A stretch of 64,000 nucleotides of DNA, taken from assembly GCA_035610365.1 (NCBI GenBank), contig CM069436.1:37641117-37705116 (forward strand). Reading direction: 5' to 3'. Below, piece after piece: positions 35,901-48,159 of this stretch (positions are counted from its first letter, which is position 1; the number at the start of each line of letters is the position of its first letter). Source of the stretch: Aquatica leii (taxonomy: Eukaryota > Arthropoda > Insecta > Coleoptera > Lampyridae). The notes below the pieces were generated by a model that did no database searches, was not told the DNA's origin, and saw nothing but the letters and a program-made list of their open reading frames with translations. Position numbers and translations under genes: made by a program.

Positions 35901-38899
35901 ATAATCTTTAATTATTAAATTTGTAATTAAATTTAATCTTTTTGCGGGTATGTAATGGTTAGTGTTTGGGTTAGACAAAATTTGATTAAAGTTAATGTAA
36001 CAGTTACCAGCAATGTTTACAATGTGTACGCGGCGATATCAAAATACGACACTTTCACTTCAAAATCGAAACTTCGAATGAAAATAAGTTTAATTTTTTG
36101 AAAATTAATTTTAAACAATTACAAATATGCAACATCAATAAAGTATAAATACCTATAAAACTAAAATCAAGTTTTTTGTTTTTATACTTTTTTTTGTTCT
36201 GTATTTTTGCTATTATTATAGACGTTTCTTTTATTTACTACATTTGGTCTTTTTAATCTTTGATTTGCATTCTGTACACACATACAAAAACTAACCATGT
36301 CAAATACAAATAATAAGAAAGAAAATTAAACACCATAAACATAAAAAACAAAAAGGAAATTATGCAATTTTTTTTTTAATTTTTATTTGTATAGTTTTAC
36401 GTTTCAAGGTGTCCTAAATCAAAAAAATGTATTTTTGACAAAAAAAAATTAGGTATCTGTGTGTGTGTAACGATAACTCTCGAACCAAAAGTTCTAGTAA
36501 CTTGAATTTTGGTATGAAGCTGGCTTTTTATATTCTTTCGGTTCTATCAAAAGATGGGTCTGATAAAGAAACCGGAAGTAGGTGTATCCGCCATTTTTAA
36601 CAACAGTTTTTCTTATATAATTTTGTACGTATGTAAATTATTCGAATTATTTTTACAGTCTCTTATAGAGATAATTCATTCTTCCTAACCATTTATTTAA
36701 ATAAATAGTTTTTTTAACATTAGCAGTTTATTAGATATTTTATTTATAATTTAAAATAAATTCACAAGTATAATATAGGTTCTAATCCTGCCTGTGACGA
36801 TTTTTTTTAGACAAAAAATCCATACCTTGAAGGGAGAGCAAGATATGTTAAAATAATAATTTTTAATGATTTACTCAAGGGAAAAGCAATGTCAAGGCGC
36901 ACAAATATAGAGATTAGTCGATATGACAACATAAGCTCAATTTGCTAGGAAGTTAATACAAACGTGTAGATATCACTTTAAAGTAGTTTTATGACAACAT
37001 AACCTTAAACTAAATATGTAGACATTTCTTCATCACTCCTTATTGGAAAGTCGTGTGGTGACCACACCAGTTTCTTTTATATTAGTTGTTCTACAATATT
37101 GTTTTCTTTAGTTATTCTAGTTCCAATTGCAATTTTATTATGTGACTTAAAAAACATTACGTTTACTATTAACTTAAAACCATTATTACCTTGTTTTAGA
37201 GTAAAAATTAAACATTAAATCATGATTATCTAGGTTACTACATCATAATCTAAACGATTATCAATAGTAGTAAAATTATCAAACAGGTTGACATAATTTA
37301 AAATAAGTGCAAAACAATTTATTGTACGTAAAAATATTAATTTTAAAGTTTAGTACCTACAAATAAAAAGTAAGTAACTGATAGATACGTTGTGGTAATT
37401 TTTAAACAATGTCGTAAGTTCTTATACATATAATGAAAAAATAAAAATAAAAGTTTATTTTTGTATTGAAGAATTTTTTATAACAAGCCATTTATATCAG
37501 AACGTAACCGTAACAAACAATAGACAAACATTTGCAACAAAAGAAATCAACGCATTGATTACATTAAAAAAAATAAATTAAACGTATTACTGTTCAAAAA
37601 TATACAAAATCAAACAGCCTTTAACGGATTGTGTTTGCTTCTTGCTCATTTGCATTTTTAATGGCCAGTTAAACATTAACAATAAAAACGATAACTCTCA
37701 AGTATCAGTAATTACATTAAAATTAAACCCTAATCAATAGTTTTGCTTTTAAATTGTTTTGATGTATTTAATTATCTGTTATTTTTAGTACTTAATTAAT
37801 TTAATTAAAATGTAAGCAATCAAGATCTAAAGTTAATCAATTTTATAGTAATTGGCAATTTCTTCATTTCTATAGATGTTTTTGCTTTTTTTGAATTTCA
37901 CTTATAGCCTTCAATATATTTTATATGTGTTGCAGATGTAGTATTTTTTGTATGGTTATATGTTTATTTTACCATATTTTATTTAGTGTTCCTTATGCTT
38001 TTTATCTTTGTTCAGCTTGTTTTCTTATTTTTGTTTATTTAGTCTATTTTTTAGTACTTGTTTGTATACGTTCAAGTATTTGTGTTGATATTGATATTTT
38101 ATTAAACCTTGGTTTTATCTACTGCTAATGCAAAAAAAATTCGGACACTACTAAATTTTTAAATCCTCTAACCTTAAGCAATATAAAAAGTATGTATAAA
38201 ATATTAGGTATTAGAATTAATGCAACATTGTGCTGTTTAATGGTATGTAGACTAATCAAAAATCACTACAAAAATATTGTGACATATATTATGTCCAGTT
38301 GCGCACTTTATTTATTATAGACTGAATTTGCATTTGGCTATTGTTTATATCTCGATCGTTCGCAAATGGACGAACTTGCCTGCGTCATCCGAAACATTCT
38401 TACGACGTAAGTACTGTAAATTTGTTACCAGAGTTGGTATTTTTTTTTAGTTTAAATTTTTTTTTTAAATTGTTTATTTGTTTACATTTAGTTATATAGT
38501 ATCATATCTGGGTACAAGTGACAAATGTAATTTAAAATTTTCTACAGAATGCACATGTGCGTGCTTTACATTGGTAATAAAAGTAAAATTGCAAACGCAT
38601 AATTTCTTAGAAATCAAACCCAACTACTTAACATTAGTCTTTTGATCAGGGTTATTAAAACCAAATATACTCTACTACGATTTTGTGTGTAAAACCCACT
38701 CACTCAAAAATTTTACATCAATAACTATTTAAAGAAAAATTTTATTTTATTATTAACATTTTCTAGTGCTGTTAAAAGTTTTATTTTTGAGTTACTACTT
38801 TTATACCTGATTCGCTTTAAAAATTCTTTTGTTTTTGCATTTCAAAGTTTGTTTTGTTTTTCTTAAATTGTTTTGCTTTAATTGTAGTAGAGCATCGAG
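35901..38899. other. AT-rich stretch, no gene recognised
   Basis: About 3 kb with only one frame over 60 codons (37925-38128, plus, hydrophobic, no known motif). Near 36470-36600 lies a GTAACGATAACTCTCGAACC...GGAAGTAGG block with more balanced composition that looks repeat-derived, but I cannot name it. Confidence 0.5.
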
Positions 38900-39179
38900 T
38901 ATTATTTGCAAGCGTAGCTATAATGACAATCGCAGTCTAAAAGCTATGGCATACAGAAAGCGGTCTGCGGCGGTGGTCAGCGATCGCGTAATTTCTTCGG
39001 CGGTCGACGTTGTTGTTACGTCAAATACAAAGTAATATATGTGTGAGCGATCTGGTATTCTGATAATTTTTTGCAAAGCAGGTTTGTAGCAGTAGTTCTC
39101 ACGAGGATCAACATCAAAGTATCGTAGAAATAAGTTTACTTCCACACTTTTCTTTCTCCCATCTTAAAAAACCTTTTAG
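38900..39179. other. unassigned GC-rich patch
   Basis: 38950-39030 has a much higher GC content than its surroundings. A 75-codon minus frame (38918-39145) reads RYFDVDPRENYCYKPALQK but matches no family I know. It may belong to the 3' region of the LINE fragment beside it, or be a relic exon. Confidence 0.35.
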
Positions 39180-39600
39180 TAAACTAATGAAGATCGCCTG
39201 GATTGCGCAATCATTTTGTAGGTTGTTGTCTGTAGATGGCAATTAGTAATTTTTTCTTTAAGTGCCTTCTCTAGCTTAGAAGTTTGTTATCACCATTCCA
39301 GATTCATCTCTATTTCTTGCAGCATAGAATAACTATTAGCATTCATCTTTGTTCAATCTCCTCAACTATGATTTCTTTTCTCTCCCTACGCCTTTTGTTC
39401 TTTCTATTTTTCTTTGCATAATGACTTGAAACAGCTTATATTTATTGTTTCTTATAACACGTTTAAGATAGGCAGTTTTACTTTGTTTAATATTTTTAGC
39501 AACTTTCGTGGTTGTCGTATTCTGGCTGTCATAAATTAATTGAGACCATACGTAACAGTTCATGAATTTAAGTCTGGTGGATGTGCTTAGTTTTTTTACT
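39180..39600 (-). mobile_element. LINE 3' fragment (insect endonuclease-RT type)
   Basis: The minus frame reads VWSQLIYDSQ...RVIRNNKYKLFQVIMQRKIE (39366-39563), then GREKKSWLRRL-like and further decayed residues. This matches the C-terminal tail of insect LINE polymerases, normally RNNKYxLLQxIxxGKIEGKRGxGRKxxSWLRN. It is short, 5'-truncated and broken. Confidence 0.65.
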
Positions 39601-39779
39601 GCACGATAAAGAGTTATATTTCATAAAAATGCTTTTTCTAATTCTATCTTTACTTTAATTTTTTATCACAGTTTAGATCCACATTTCACTAATTTCTCAG
39701 ATACTTTTGTCTAAATAAAATTATAATCTTTGATAAAATAAACAAATATCACCTCTTTGCACTCACTGAGTCTATGGGA

Positions 39780-40931
39780 AAGAACAAATTTTAGTAAATA
39801 ATCGGCGCGCTACTCTTGACACTGTACCTATAAACGCCACTCAACTGACACCATCACTACCGGGATGTAATTTCACAATAAGACCTAGCTTCTAGCGTAC
39901 TAGTAAAATGTCGTCTTTTTTGAGAAGAACTAGCGTGTTTTTTTGCAGCTCGAAAACATTTGATTTCCATTTTACGTGCCGTTGAAGCGTTGAAACATAT
40001 TTTTTCCTCTAACGTTTTCATCTGCGTCGATGTAGCTGTTCTATCCGATAGTAGCAAGTAAGTCTTGATTTTGTTAACTTTCTAACGTCCGGTAGAGACG
40101 CGGGAGGTTTCCTAATGAGAATTTGAGAAAGCGATAAGAGCTAAAAATTAAAAAAGAGATTACAAATTGAAACTGAAACTGTTCCTTAGAGTTTTCCACT
40201 CTCGGGACGTAGTAGAGTCCAGTCTGTCTGACATGATATGGATAACTGCAATTTCAAACATCTGCTCCTCAGTTGCAAGAGATTTTAAGGCTATTATAGT
40301 TTTGAACAAAGCATTGGAGAAATTGCGCAATTTGGTAGCAGACTCTTTGAGTTAAGGATCTAAATCTAAAGACTTTAGATGATTTTGTTATCAACATACG
40401 CGGTTGATCGTATCTAGCACAAATTGATTGCTAGTAATTTTGTAATTGCAAGATGAAAATTGTAAGGACTCGACTACTAGAGATGCGGCATCGACCAAAC
40501 TGGAATTTAAATAATGCAGTCTTTGAATATCATTAAGATTTTTATTCGTGTAATTTAAACTATTAAATATTTCTCAAAGTTGAGCCTTTTTTTTAGTTCT
40601 CTAAATAATTTTAAAACGTAAATTTTCGGCAAGTTAGCAGATAAACTTTTATTCGAAAATTCTATTGAAATTTCTGATTGCGTAGTATTAGAAGACATGA
40701 GATCTATGGTATTTAACTTTGTTTGTATCTTTTCTAATACAGTCTGAGTTTTAAAAACGGCTATGTTATCATGATCCTCAAATTCAATAGGATACTCGCT
40801 TACAGCATCCGCCTCTGAAGTCAAAATAATAATTTCAAATTGAATTTGTTCAAATTGAGACAACGAAATGTTCGTGTCTCAATGATTTTTAATTGTTCGT
40901 CTGAAATGTTATTAATGCGAAAATTAGCCAT
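39780..40931 (-). mobile_element. BEL/Pao element B: gag remnant
   Basis: Minus-strand gag fossil starting at about 40931 with MANFRINNISDEQLKI. It contains the central Gag block (ATKLRNFSNALFKTIIALKS, then HIMSDRLDSTTSREW, near 40190-40340), the usual mid-Gag landmark of BEL/Pao, and a degraded CCHC-like knuckle region near 39900-40000. Several breaks. No protease or RT follows on the left; the sequence passes into an unrelated LINE fragment. Fossil. Confidence 0.75.
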
Positions 40932-40999
40932 TTTTGACAAAAAGGTTTAAACCCAGTCAGTTTTGATTTTAATTGAGAACGATGCCTTTTGGCAAATAA

Positions 41000-41999
41000 A
41001 ATAAATTGAGATAAATTCTTTTCGTTAAAGTGAAACGGTGATTACTAAATATGTGCGACAAAGAAAAAAACGCACTGAATAAATAAATAAATGGAATGCT
41101 TGTATCTAAAATAAAACGATATTGAATCGTACACAAAATGATATGATTACTACTGACTACGCTTGGTCATCCACTACTACAAAATAACTGATTTGTCAAC
41201 CAATACAGTTACATCTGCATTGAAACGGTTTAAAACACCTAAAAACTTTAAAAAACTTAATCAGACAATGACACTAACTTTATTGATGTTTTTGATGACA
41301 TTTTACATTAGATTACATTTTAATCAATCAATAATATTTTATACTGATTCTAAATTAGTCGAAAAGCAAACAAAAAATGTAATTTTAAATTTTGTAAAAA
41401 ATACATACTTGAGACAAATATCATAGTTAAAATAACATTTTAACAAAAACTAGTAACATAATTGTGTTTGTTGCACATAAATTCTAAAAGATGAAGTTAT
41501 AAAGTTAGAAAAATAAATGATTTGGCAAAAATTGACAAAATGAGAAACAATATACAAAGTGTTCTTAAAATATTTGCCATCTGCAGTGAGTTCATAAGAT
41601 CAAATTAAGACATTTTCTTTTCTTAAAATTACATCCTCAATTAGCACGCCTTTTTTTGCAATTTAAATTAAAATTTTTCTGCTATATTGTAGTTATACAA
41701 TTTAAAATAAAAAAAGGTTTGTTTCTTAAATTTTTCATTCAAAATAAATGGTTTTTGAAAAAATTCAAAAAGTAAATTTGATTCCGTAACTAACTTTTCA
41801 ATCAACACATAATAATTAATTGCCAAGAATTCTTATCTTCTTGAGTAAAAGGTATTATTATTTTATTGTTATTTGTTATTAAGCATCACTCGAATTAAGA
41901 ATTAACTGATGCATTTTGTATTCAGCAAATGTGGCGGTACTTCTCAAAATGTAACAAAAAGGTATTTAAAAGGGTTTCAAATAGAATTATCATCTATAA
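41000..41999. other. AT-rich stretch, possibly BEL LTR/leader sequence
   Basis: Lies just upstream (minus sense) of the BEL gag start and may include LTR and leader sequence of that element, but I could not fix LTR ends or a primer site. No gene is recognised. Confidence 0.35.
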
Positions 42000-43040
42000 T
42001 AGTGCTTAACTATAGTCCTTCCACTACTTATGTAGATTTTTCTCTTTGTTTCCACTGTCACTCGCGCACTGTACTCTGCTTTTACACAGTAACTTTACAC
42101 AAGCTTGAGGGATTTTTGATCCTCTTCATTCTTTGGACATGTTGTCTGTCGAGCAACTGAAAGGCTTCTGTGCAAACCTCTTGATTTCTTCAATAACAAT
42201 AGGGGTGCTTTGATCTCGATGCAAGTCAGCGTTGTGTACATGCTAAGGTGCGTCTACTATGTTGTCCAGTATCTTGTTTTAATAGTTGTATACCATACAA
42301 CCAAGCTGGCTTTAATCTTTGGTTGTACATCAAGATCTTACTGTATACTAACAACTTGGATTTTCTTTGAATGAGCCAATAAAGTTGTTTGTAATTTAGT
42401 CTTAGTTTGCTTATTATCTTTTTTCATATGTTCCTTCCATGTAAGTTTGGCATTTAGTGTCCTGCCTAAGTACTTAGTATTGTTCTCGTATAGTACTGAG
42501 GTGCCATTAATATCCAAGAATGGTGAATCTTTTAATCTTCTGTTCGTGAAGATGATATAAATAGATTTTAGCTCATTAGGCTATTTTCTCAATTGTTTGG
42601 TTCAGTTTAGTATTGTGTTGGTGACTGCCTGTAGTCTCCTAACGGCTATCTCTTTATTTGTATCTACTGTCAAAGTGAAGTATAATCCGCAAACGTAGTT
42701 ACTGTAATGTCTTTCAGATTGGGTAAATCACAATTGTACAGTAGGTAAAGGCTAGGCCACAGTACAGTGGCCTTACGTACACTCGCATTTATCTTTTTTA
42801 GTTCCGAGTATTGTTTGATCCTGAATAATCTGTCAGAAATGTATGATGTTAATATCGCTACATATTTATTTGGGAGGATTTTGTTAAGTTTATATATCAG
42901 TGTTTGTCAAACTTTAGCAAAGACTAGGGTGACATCTGAGAATACCGCTGAACAAATTTGTTTTTCTTCCAAGGCGCATTATATTACATCCGTGATTAGA
43001 CTATCCTTTAGTGTATTTGTCTAAATCTGGATGTGGTAGT
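42000..43040 (-). mobile_element. jockey-like LINE, 5'-truncated
   Basis: On the minus strand the RT palm reads CSAVFSDVTLVFAKV (normally SAVFLDVxxAFDKVWH), YKLNKILPNKYVAIL, SYISDRLFRIKQ, YSELKKINASV near 42780-42990. The FADD-box region is near 42690 (TVTTFADYTSL), then STWAGHxxPNLHG, SKLRLNYKQLYWLI (near 42390), KILMYNQRLKPAWLYGIQL (near 42290-42350), and the tail LLDRQHVQRMKR (near 42130). All are in the order of the jockey clade C-terminal two thirds. The first Asp of the catalytic pair survives, the second is changed. Stops and frame changes are frequent. Confidence 0.85.
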
Positions 43041-43171
43041 ATCGTGTGGACTGTATAATTTTTTTAAAAAATTTCTACTTGATCGGTAAAAAACATATTT
43101 ATTAAATCTTGTCTTGACAAAATACTTATATCAACTCAACTCGGCTGATTTAAGAACACTAAACACTAAAC

Positions 43172-45895
43172 ATGCCGGCCACCTTGAAATACTTAATTTC
43201 AACATAATTCATATAAATTTTTTTGTACTAAAAAGTTATATAATAGTTACATACTTATTCTATTTTAAACTGAATTAACCTTTAAATACTATTCTAATAC
43301 AAGTCTGTTGTATTGCTTTAACTATCTTGGTTAGGTAAAACACAAATTCTGGAAACTGCACGTGACACTATGCTATTTTTTACTTTAACTTTCACGAAAC
43401 GTATGACATTGTCCTTGCCTGGAAATACTTCTGTTATTCTACCAAGGCTTCATTTACATAGTGGAAGATTATCTTCTTTGACTATTACTAGACAGCCTAT
43501 TTTAACTAGAATAGACGTATTTTGTTTCCATTTGCTTCGACTTTGTAACTCTGATATGTATTCCGGTTGCCATCTTATCCAAAAATGTTGAACAATTTGT
43601 TGTAATCGTTGATACATTTTTAATCGATTTTCTTGAATATTTATTAAACTTGGTTCGGGTAGGGAAACTAGACTTTTCCCAATTAAAAAATGAGCTGGAG
43701 TCAGAGGTTCTAGGTTATCAGGATCAGATGTTAATGGACATAACGGTCTAGAATTTATAATAGCTTCGATTTGACATAAAACAGTGGCAAACTGTTCATA
43801 ATGTAAATGTGCATTAGACAATTCTATTTAAATGAAATTTCATACGTTTAATTCCCGCTTCCCAAATTCCTCCAAAGTGAGGCGACCTAGCGGGGATAAA
43901 ATTCCAGGTAATATTTTCACTAGCCATCAACTTTGTTATTTTATTTGATTCAAATTTTAAAAACATTGATAGTTGAATTCTTTTATTGGCACTGACAAAC
44001 GTTGTGCCATTATCGCTATACATATTTGTGGGTTTTTCCCTTCTCGAAATAAATCTACGCATACAAGCTAAGAAACAATCAGTAGTAATATCAAAAAGAA
44101 CTTCTAAATGTATTGCTTTGACTGACATACATACAAACAAACATACGTATACTTTAATCAGTTTAGCGCCTCTTGTATTTCGATCTTTAATTAATATCGG
44201 ACCTGCAAAATCACAACCGGTGTGCAGAATAGAATAACTCAATTAACTCTTGTTCTAGGTAAATTACCCATTAAATAACTCGACATATGTACGTGGTTTG
44301 ACTCAAAAACATTTGATGCAGTTTCTAATTGTTTGTCTAATTAAATTTCTAATTTCTATCCAAAATCGATTTCTTAGTGAAGACAATCGAGTAGTTAGTC
44401 CGCAATGTAATAGTTTTATGTGTTCGCTTTCAACAATTCTTTTTGTAAGACTGTGTTTCGAATGTAAAATAATTAGATGTCTTTTATTATATGAACAACT
44501 TGAGTTTTGTAGTCTTCCACTCTCATTAACTCTAACTCTCATTAACTTATTTTCGTCAACAAATGGATTTAGAGATAAGATTAAACTCTTTTTGTTAAAT
44601 TTTTTGTTGTTTATTAAATTGTGATAATCTTCGTAAAATGATTCGACTTGAGCTAGTCGCGCTAATTTATTTAAACTTACTTTTAATTCTGTTACTGATA
44701 AAGAATTTATTTTCCTTCGGTGTTATTTAGTTTTAAATTTTGTATAAACTTATTTACATTACGGTAGACTCTAATTAACTTGTTTACGTTTGAGTATTTT
44801 TTTAAAATGTCACTGTAATCAATACAACAATATTGCAAAATATTTTTTGTTCCGGAATGTCTTGATCATTAATTTGAGGTTTAATACTATTTAACTCACA
44901 ATCAATTGTACTTAGGAAATGTGGTCCGTACCACCATAACTTACACTGCAAAAGAGTTTGAGCGGAAATGTCCCGCGACAACAAATCGGCTTGATTATCA
45001 TTTGATTTGACATGATACCAACAGAAAGTACTCGTAATTCTTTGAACCTCACTAACACGATTGGCTACAAAAGTCTTCCAACGTGCAGCGTCTCCGCTTA
45101 TCCAAGCAAGCGTGATTGTAGAATCTGAATATAAACAAACTCTATTAAATTTTATAGTAATTGATTCTAAAACTGTTTTTACTAACTGTGACAATAAAAC
45201 AGCTGCACACAACTCTAGTCTTGGTAAAGAAAACTCTTGATTTTGCACAAACTAATTTTAAAGAATAACCGTTAACAATAGTATCAAGGCACCTGACATA
45301 AACACACACGCCATAAGCAGATTCGCTAGCATCTGCAAAACCATGGCATTTAAATAATTGTTTTTCCGTTGCAAGATGCTGAGGAATATATTTATCCCAA
45401 CCGACCATAATTGCTTAAAATATGTCTTTTTGTAATCATAGTAGTAGTCGTTAAAACATCAATAGAATATTCAATTGAATCCGTTGACGAATTCCACGTT
45501 ACACCTAAAGTTTTTGTTTCTTGTTTGTCAAACTTAAAAAGATTTTTCTGATTATTTACTACATTTAAATCATTGTTTAAATTTACATTGCTAAGTCATT
45601 TGCTTAACTGAAAACCGCCAGAAGCTAAGATACTTGTTACTTCATTTTTTAAACGCAATAGGTCTTCTAAAAAATTGGTACCAAACAAACAATCGTCAAC
45701 ATAAAAATTGTTTTTAATAATGTCGCAAGCTTCTAGATACTCTGCTTCATGATCTAACTCTAATTGATACAGTGCTCTTATAGCTAAAAATGGCGCAGCT
45801 GCGGTGCCGTATGTTACCGTATTTAGTTCGTAACATTTAACTTGATCTTGATCAGGACGCCAAAATATTCGGCAATATAAGTACTTCCGCAATTT
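43172..45895 (-). mobile_element. BEL/Pao element A: pol remnant and start of 3' LTR
   Basis: Minus-strand pol fossil. RT part at 45596-45892: CRIFWRPDQDQ, LNTVTYGTAAAPFLAIRAL, NNFYVDDCLFGT (YVDD near 45691-45703). RNase H part at 44802-45408: CHGFADASESAYGVCVY, LPRLELCAAVLLSQL, LYSDSTITLAWI, VSEVQRIT...CWYHVKSNDNQADLLSR. Integrase at 43450-44242: GCDFAGPILIKD, AIHLEVLFDITTDCFLACMRRF, MYSDNGTTFVSANK, WNFIPARSPHFGGIWEAGIKRMK, EAIINSRPLCPLT, PAHFLIGKSLVS. Near 43172 GGCCGGCA is followed by TGTTTAG, the usual BEL pol end / LTR start. It has several breaks, and everything 5' of RT is missing. Fossil. Confidence 0.93.
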
Positions 45896-45900
45896 TTTAG

Positions 45901-46065
45901 CTAGCAGAAAGTGAGCATCACTATGCTTTTTCTAGGCAACTGCTTCAGGATTTGGCCAGTGATCAAATCGTATACTTTGGAGTGATAGGAGTGATGTTGT
46001 TTGTTCTTGGGTTAGTAATATTGTTATTCACTTCAGTTTCGTTAAGAGTGAATCTTTACTGCTAA
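45901..46065 (+). CDS. orphan terminal exon with a membrane segment (candidate)
   Basis: Directly behind a splice-acceptor-like TTTTTTAG (45893-45900) the frame reads 54 codons to a TAA: LAESEHHYAFSRQLLQDL then ASDQIV, a hydrophobic run of about 21 residues (YFGVIGVMLFVLGLVILLF) and a short polar tail ending VNLYC. Codon use is less AT-biased than the surrounding DNA. The exon starts exactly where the minus-strand BEL fragment ends, so the acceptor could be accidental. I do not recognise the family; it would be the C-terminus of a single-pass membrane protein. An upstream exon was not found. Confidence 0.35.
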   Translation, partial: LAESEHHYAFSRQLLQDLASDQIVYFGVIGVMLFVLGLVILLFTSVSLRVNLYC

Positions 46066-47361
46066 ATAATCTGCAAACAAATCAGTATTTTGTTTATTGT
46101 TACAATTTATCATTCTGGATAATTGCCGTCTTGCTGTTATTACGCAAGCTGAGTTTCGTCACACGTCACACTGGACATCTTCAAAGCCCGGAACAAACTT
46201 GTATCAAATGTTTGGATTCAAGTTCATAGGGGTCATTTTGAGCAGTTATTTTTAGTTAAGTAAAATAAAACAGAAACATTTTAATTCATTTGCAAAAAAC
46301 TGACAAGTGGTTCTAGTAATGCAATTTTCTTAATACTTATATTGTCCGTGATTTCTAGAGACAAACATTTTTTATTAATGACATAAATAATCTATAATAT
46401 AATAAAACCTTAAACATTCAAAAAATTAACAAAACTATTATAACACAAAAATTAAACACATTTACTTTAAAACGCAAACAATATCAAAAGAATCTACAGA
46501 ATTATTTGCCACCAAAAATTTTAACTTTATTACTTTTTCAAGTGTAAAAACTATTTGTTTAACTTGATTTTAATTTTTAATTAAAAAAAATATAATTTTC
46601 AAAAAAACAAAAAAAAGCTATATAAAATAATTTTTTACATCAAATTCAAAATAATTTCAAAATTTGTCATAAATATTTTTGTAATGTGATCTTACGCTTT
46701 TAATGTTTTTAAAAGATTCTCAATGTTTTTACTCTGATTTCAAATTTTATTTTTGATTATATTTTGAAATCTTGATTTTTAAATGTTTTGTAAAGACTCA
46801 ATTGTTGCAATTATATTCTGATATTGGTTAACTTTTTGTGTTAACTATACATTTAATTTTTGTGCGTATTTTTTGGTTTTTTATTTACGACGTAATATAA
46901 CTTTTTTTTGTCAATTTGTTTTGTCGTTTTTATTAATATTATTTTATATTGAAATAAAGCTGGTAATTTTAATAGTTTTTTGAAGTGAAACTTCTTTATC
47001 GGCGTTGGAAAAAAATTTACCGTCACATTTTTCGCTTACGCGTCACATGGTTACGCGTCACATTTTTTATCGTCACATTTTTTTCTTGCCCCTACCACGG
47101 TTGGTTCAGACGAAGAGTACTTTCAGTTTCTCCAACGCAGTAGGGAGAGCATGTCGCTTATTTCGTTACGCCTCACATTTTTAATTAATACGACTGCTAA
47201 TTTAATGAACGTCAATTAATTGGCATAGAGTATAAATTCTGAAATATGTTATTAATTTTTCTAAATCAATTGACTAATTTTTTATTATAAACTTCTAAAA
47301 TATTTTTAAATAAATACAAATTGTACAAGGTGTTCAAAGGTAGTAAAATAAATAAAAAGTT
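46066..47361. other. intergenic, with a repeated CGTCACATTTTT motif
   Basis: No gene recognised. At 47018-47095 the unit CGTCACAT(TTTT) occurs four times in about 80 bp, and a variant GCCTCACATTTTT follows at 47170-47182. The block looks like the end of an unknown transposon or a small minisatellite. Confidence 0.5.
47354..47358 (-). terminator. Pol III terminator of the tRNA-Asn gene
   Basis: A run of five T (minus strand) begins 3-4 nt after the tRNA 3' end, the standard RNA polymerase III stop. Confidence 0.8.
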
Positions 47362-47378
47362 CGCCCCCGGGTGGGCTC

Positions 47379-47415
<37 letters not shown>

Positions 47416-47435
47416 GTCGATTGCGCCACGGAGGC
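47362..47435 (-). tRNA. tRNA-Asn (anticodon GTT)
   Basis: Minus strand: acceptor GCCTCCG/CGGGGGC with discriminator G, D arm GCGC..GCGC, anticodon stem TTCGG/CCGAA with GTT at 47399-47401, variable AGGTT and T arm GGTGG TTCGAGC CCACC. All stems pair and no intron is present. The B box GGTTCGAGCC is canonical. D-loop CGACTAG differs by one or two bases from the usual CGGTTAG. Pol III termination would occur in the T run directly downstream. Confidence 0.97.
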
Positions 47436-47551
47436 ACATACTATAGGTCACAAAACGGATGGTTATAAGGTACACGGTCAAAACGTTGCTATAAGATACG
47501 ATCAATTGTTGTTGTAATACTCCACAAATTCTACAAAATCATCAAATATCA

Positions 47552-47573
47552 GCCTTCGTGGCGCAATCGGTTA
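47552..47573 (+). pseudogene. 5' half of a second tRNA-Asn
   Basis: 22 bases matching the start of tRNA-Asn (GCCTTCGTGGCGCAATCGG then TTA) on the plus strand, opposite in orientation to the whole gene 117 bp away. Similarity stops within the D arm. One base differs in the acceptor. It keeps the part of the A box that lies in the D arm, but has no B box. Confidence 0.7.
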
Positions 47574-48159
47574 TTTGTATTCATGTCTATGATAATAAAA
47601 TCCTTTTGTTTAAACTTTATCTAATTTAACTTTATTTAACCAATTTCTGAAAAGTTGCATGTAGATCATTTTGCGAAAAATAAGGCCATAAAGAAGTTTC
47701 ACTTCTTACATGTGTACACTAGTACACGCCCTAATTTTTTTTATTTGTTTGTTGTTTTATACAAATATAATTTAATATTTTGTTCAAGTTCCTATGTAAC
47801 TGTAATTGTAACATCCAAAGATATACATATTTTGTGTACTTTTTTTTATAAACCTGTGTTGTGAATTGTAACATTAATTGTTTAGTAATGTTTATCCGTC
47901 TATCTGACAGTTTCTTGTTGTTAGAATTAATTTTTACTATTTTTTGTAAATAAGCAATTTTAATGTTATTGTTTAGTCTTCTTAAAGTACTTCTACTTTA
48001 GGTTTTAGATGTGTTTGTGATTTTCTGTTCTTATATTTTTTACAACAGTTTTATATAGCGTTTTATTTTTTCTTAAAAGTTTTGATAAAAGATTTTTTAT
48101 TTGTTAATTACATTCATTCTTGCGTTTGATACAGATTTTATAAGTGATTTGATTATTGC
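47574..48159. other. AT-rich stretch, nothing recognised
   Basis: Short AT-rich frames only; a 69-codon plus frame at 47655-47864 has no motif. Confidence 0.5.
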
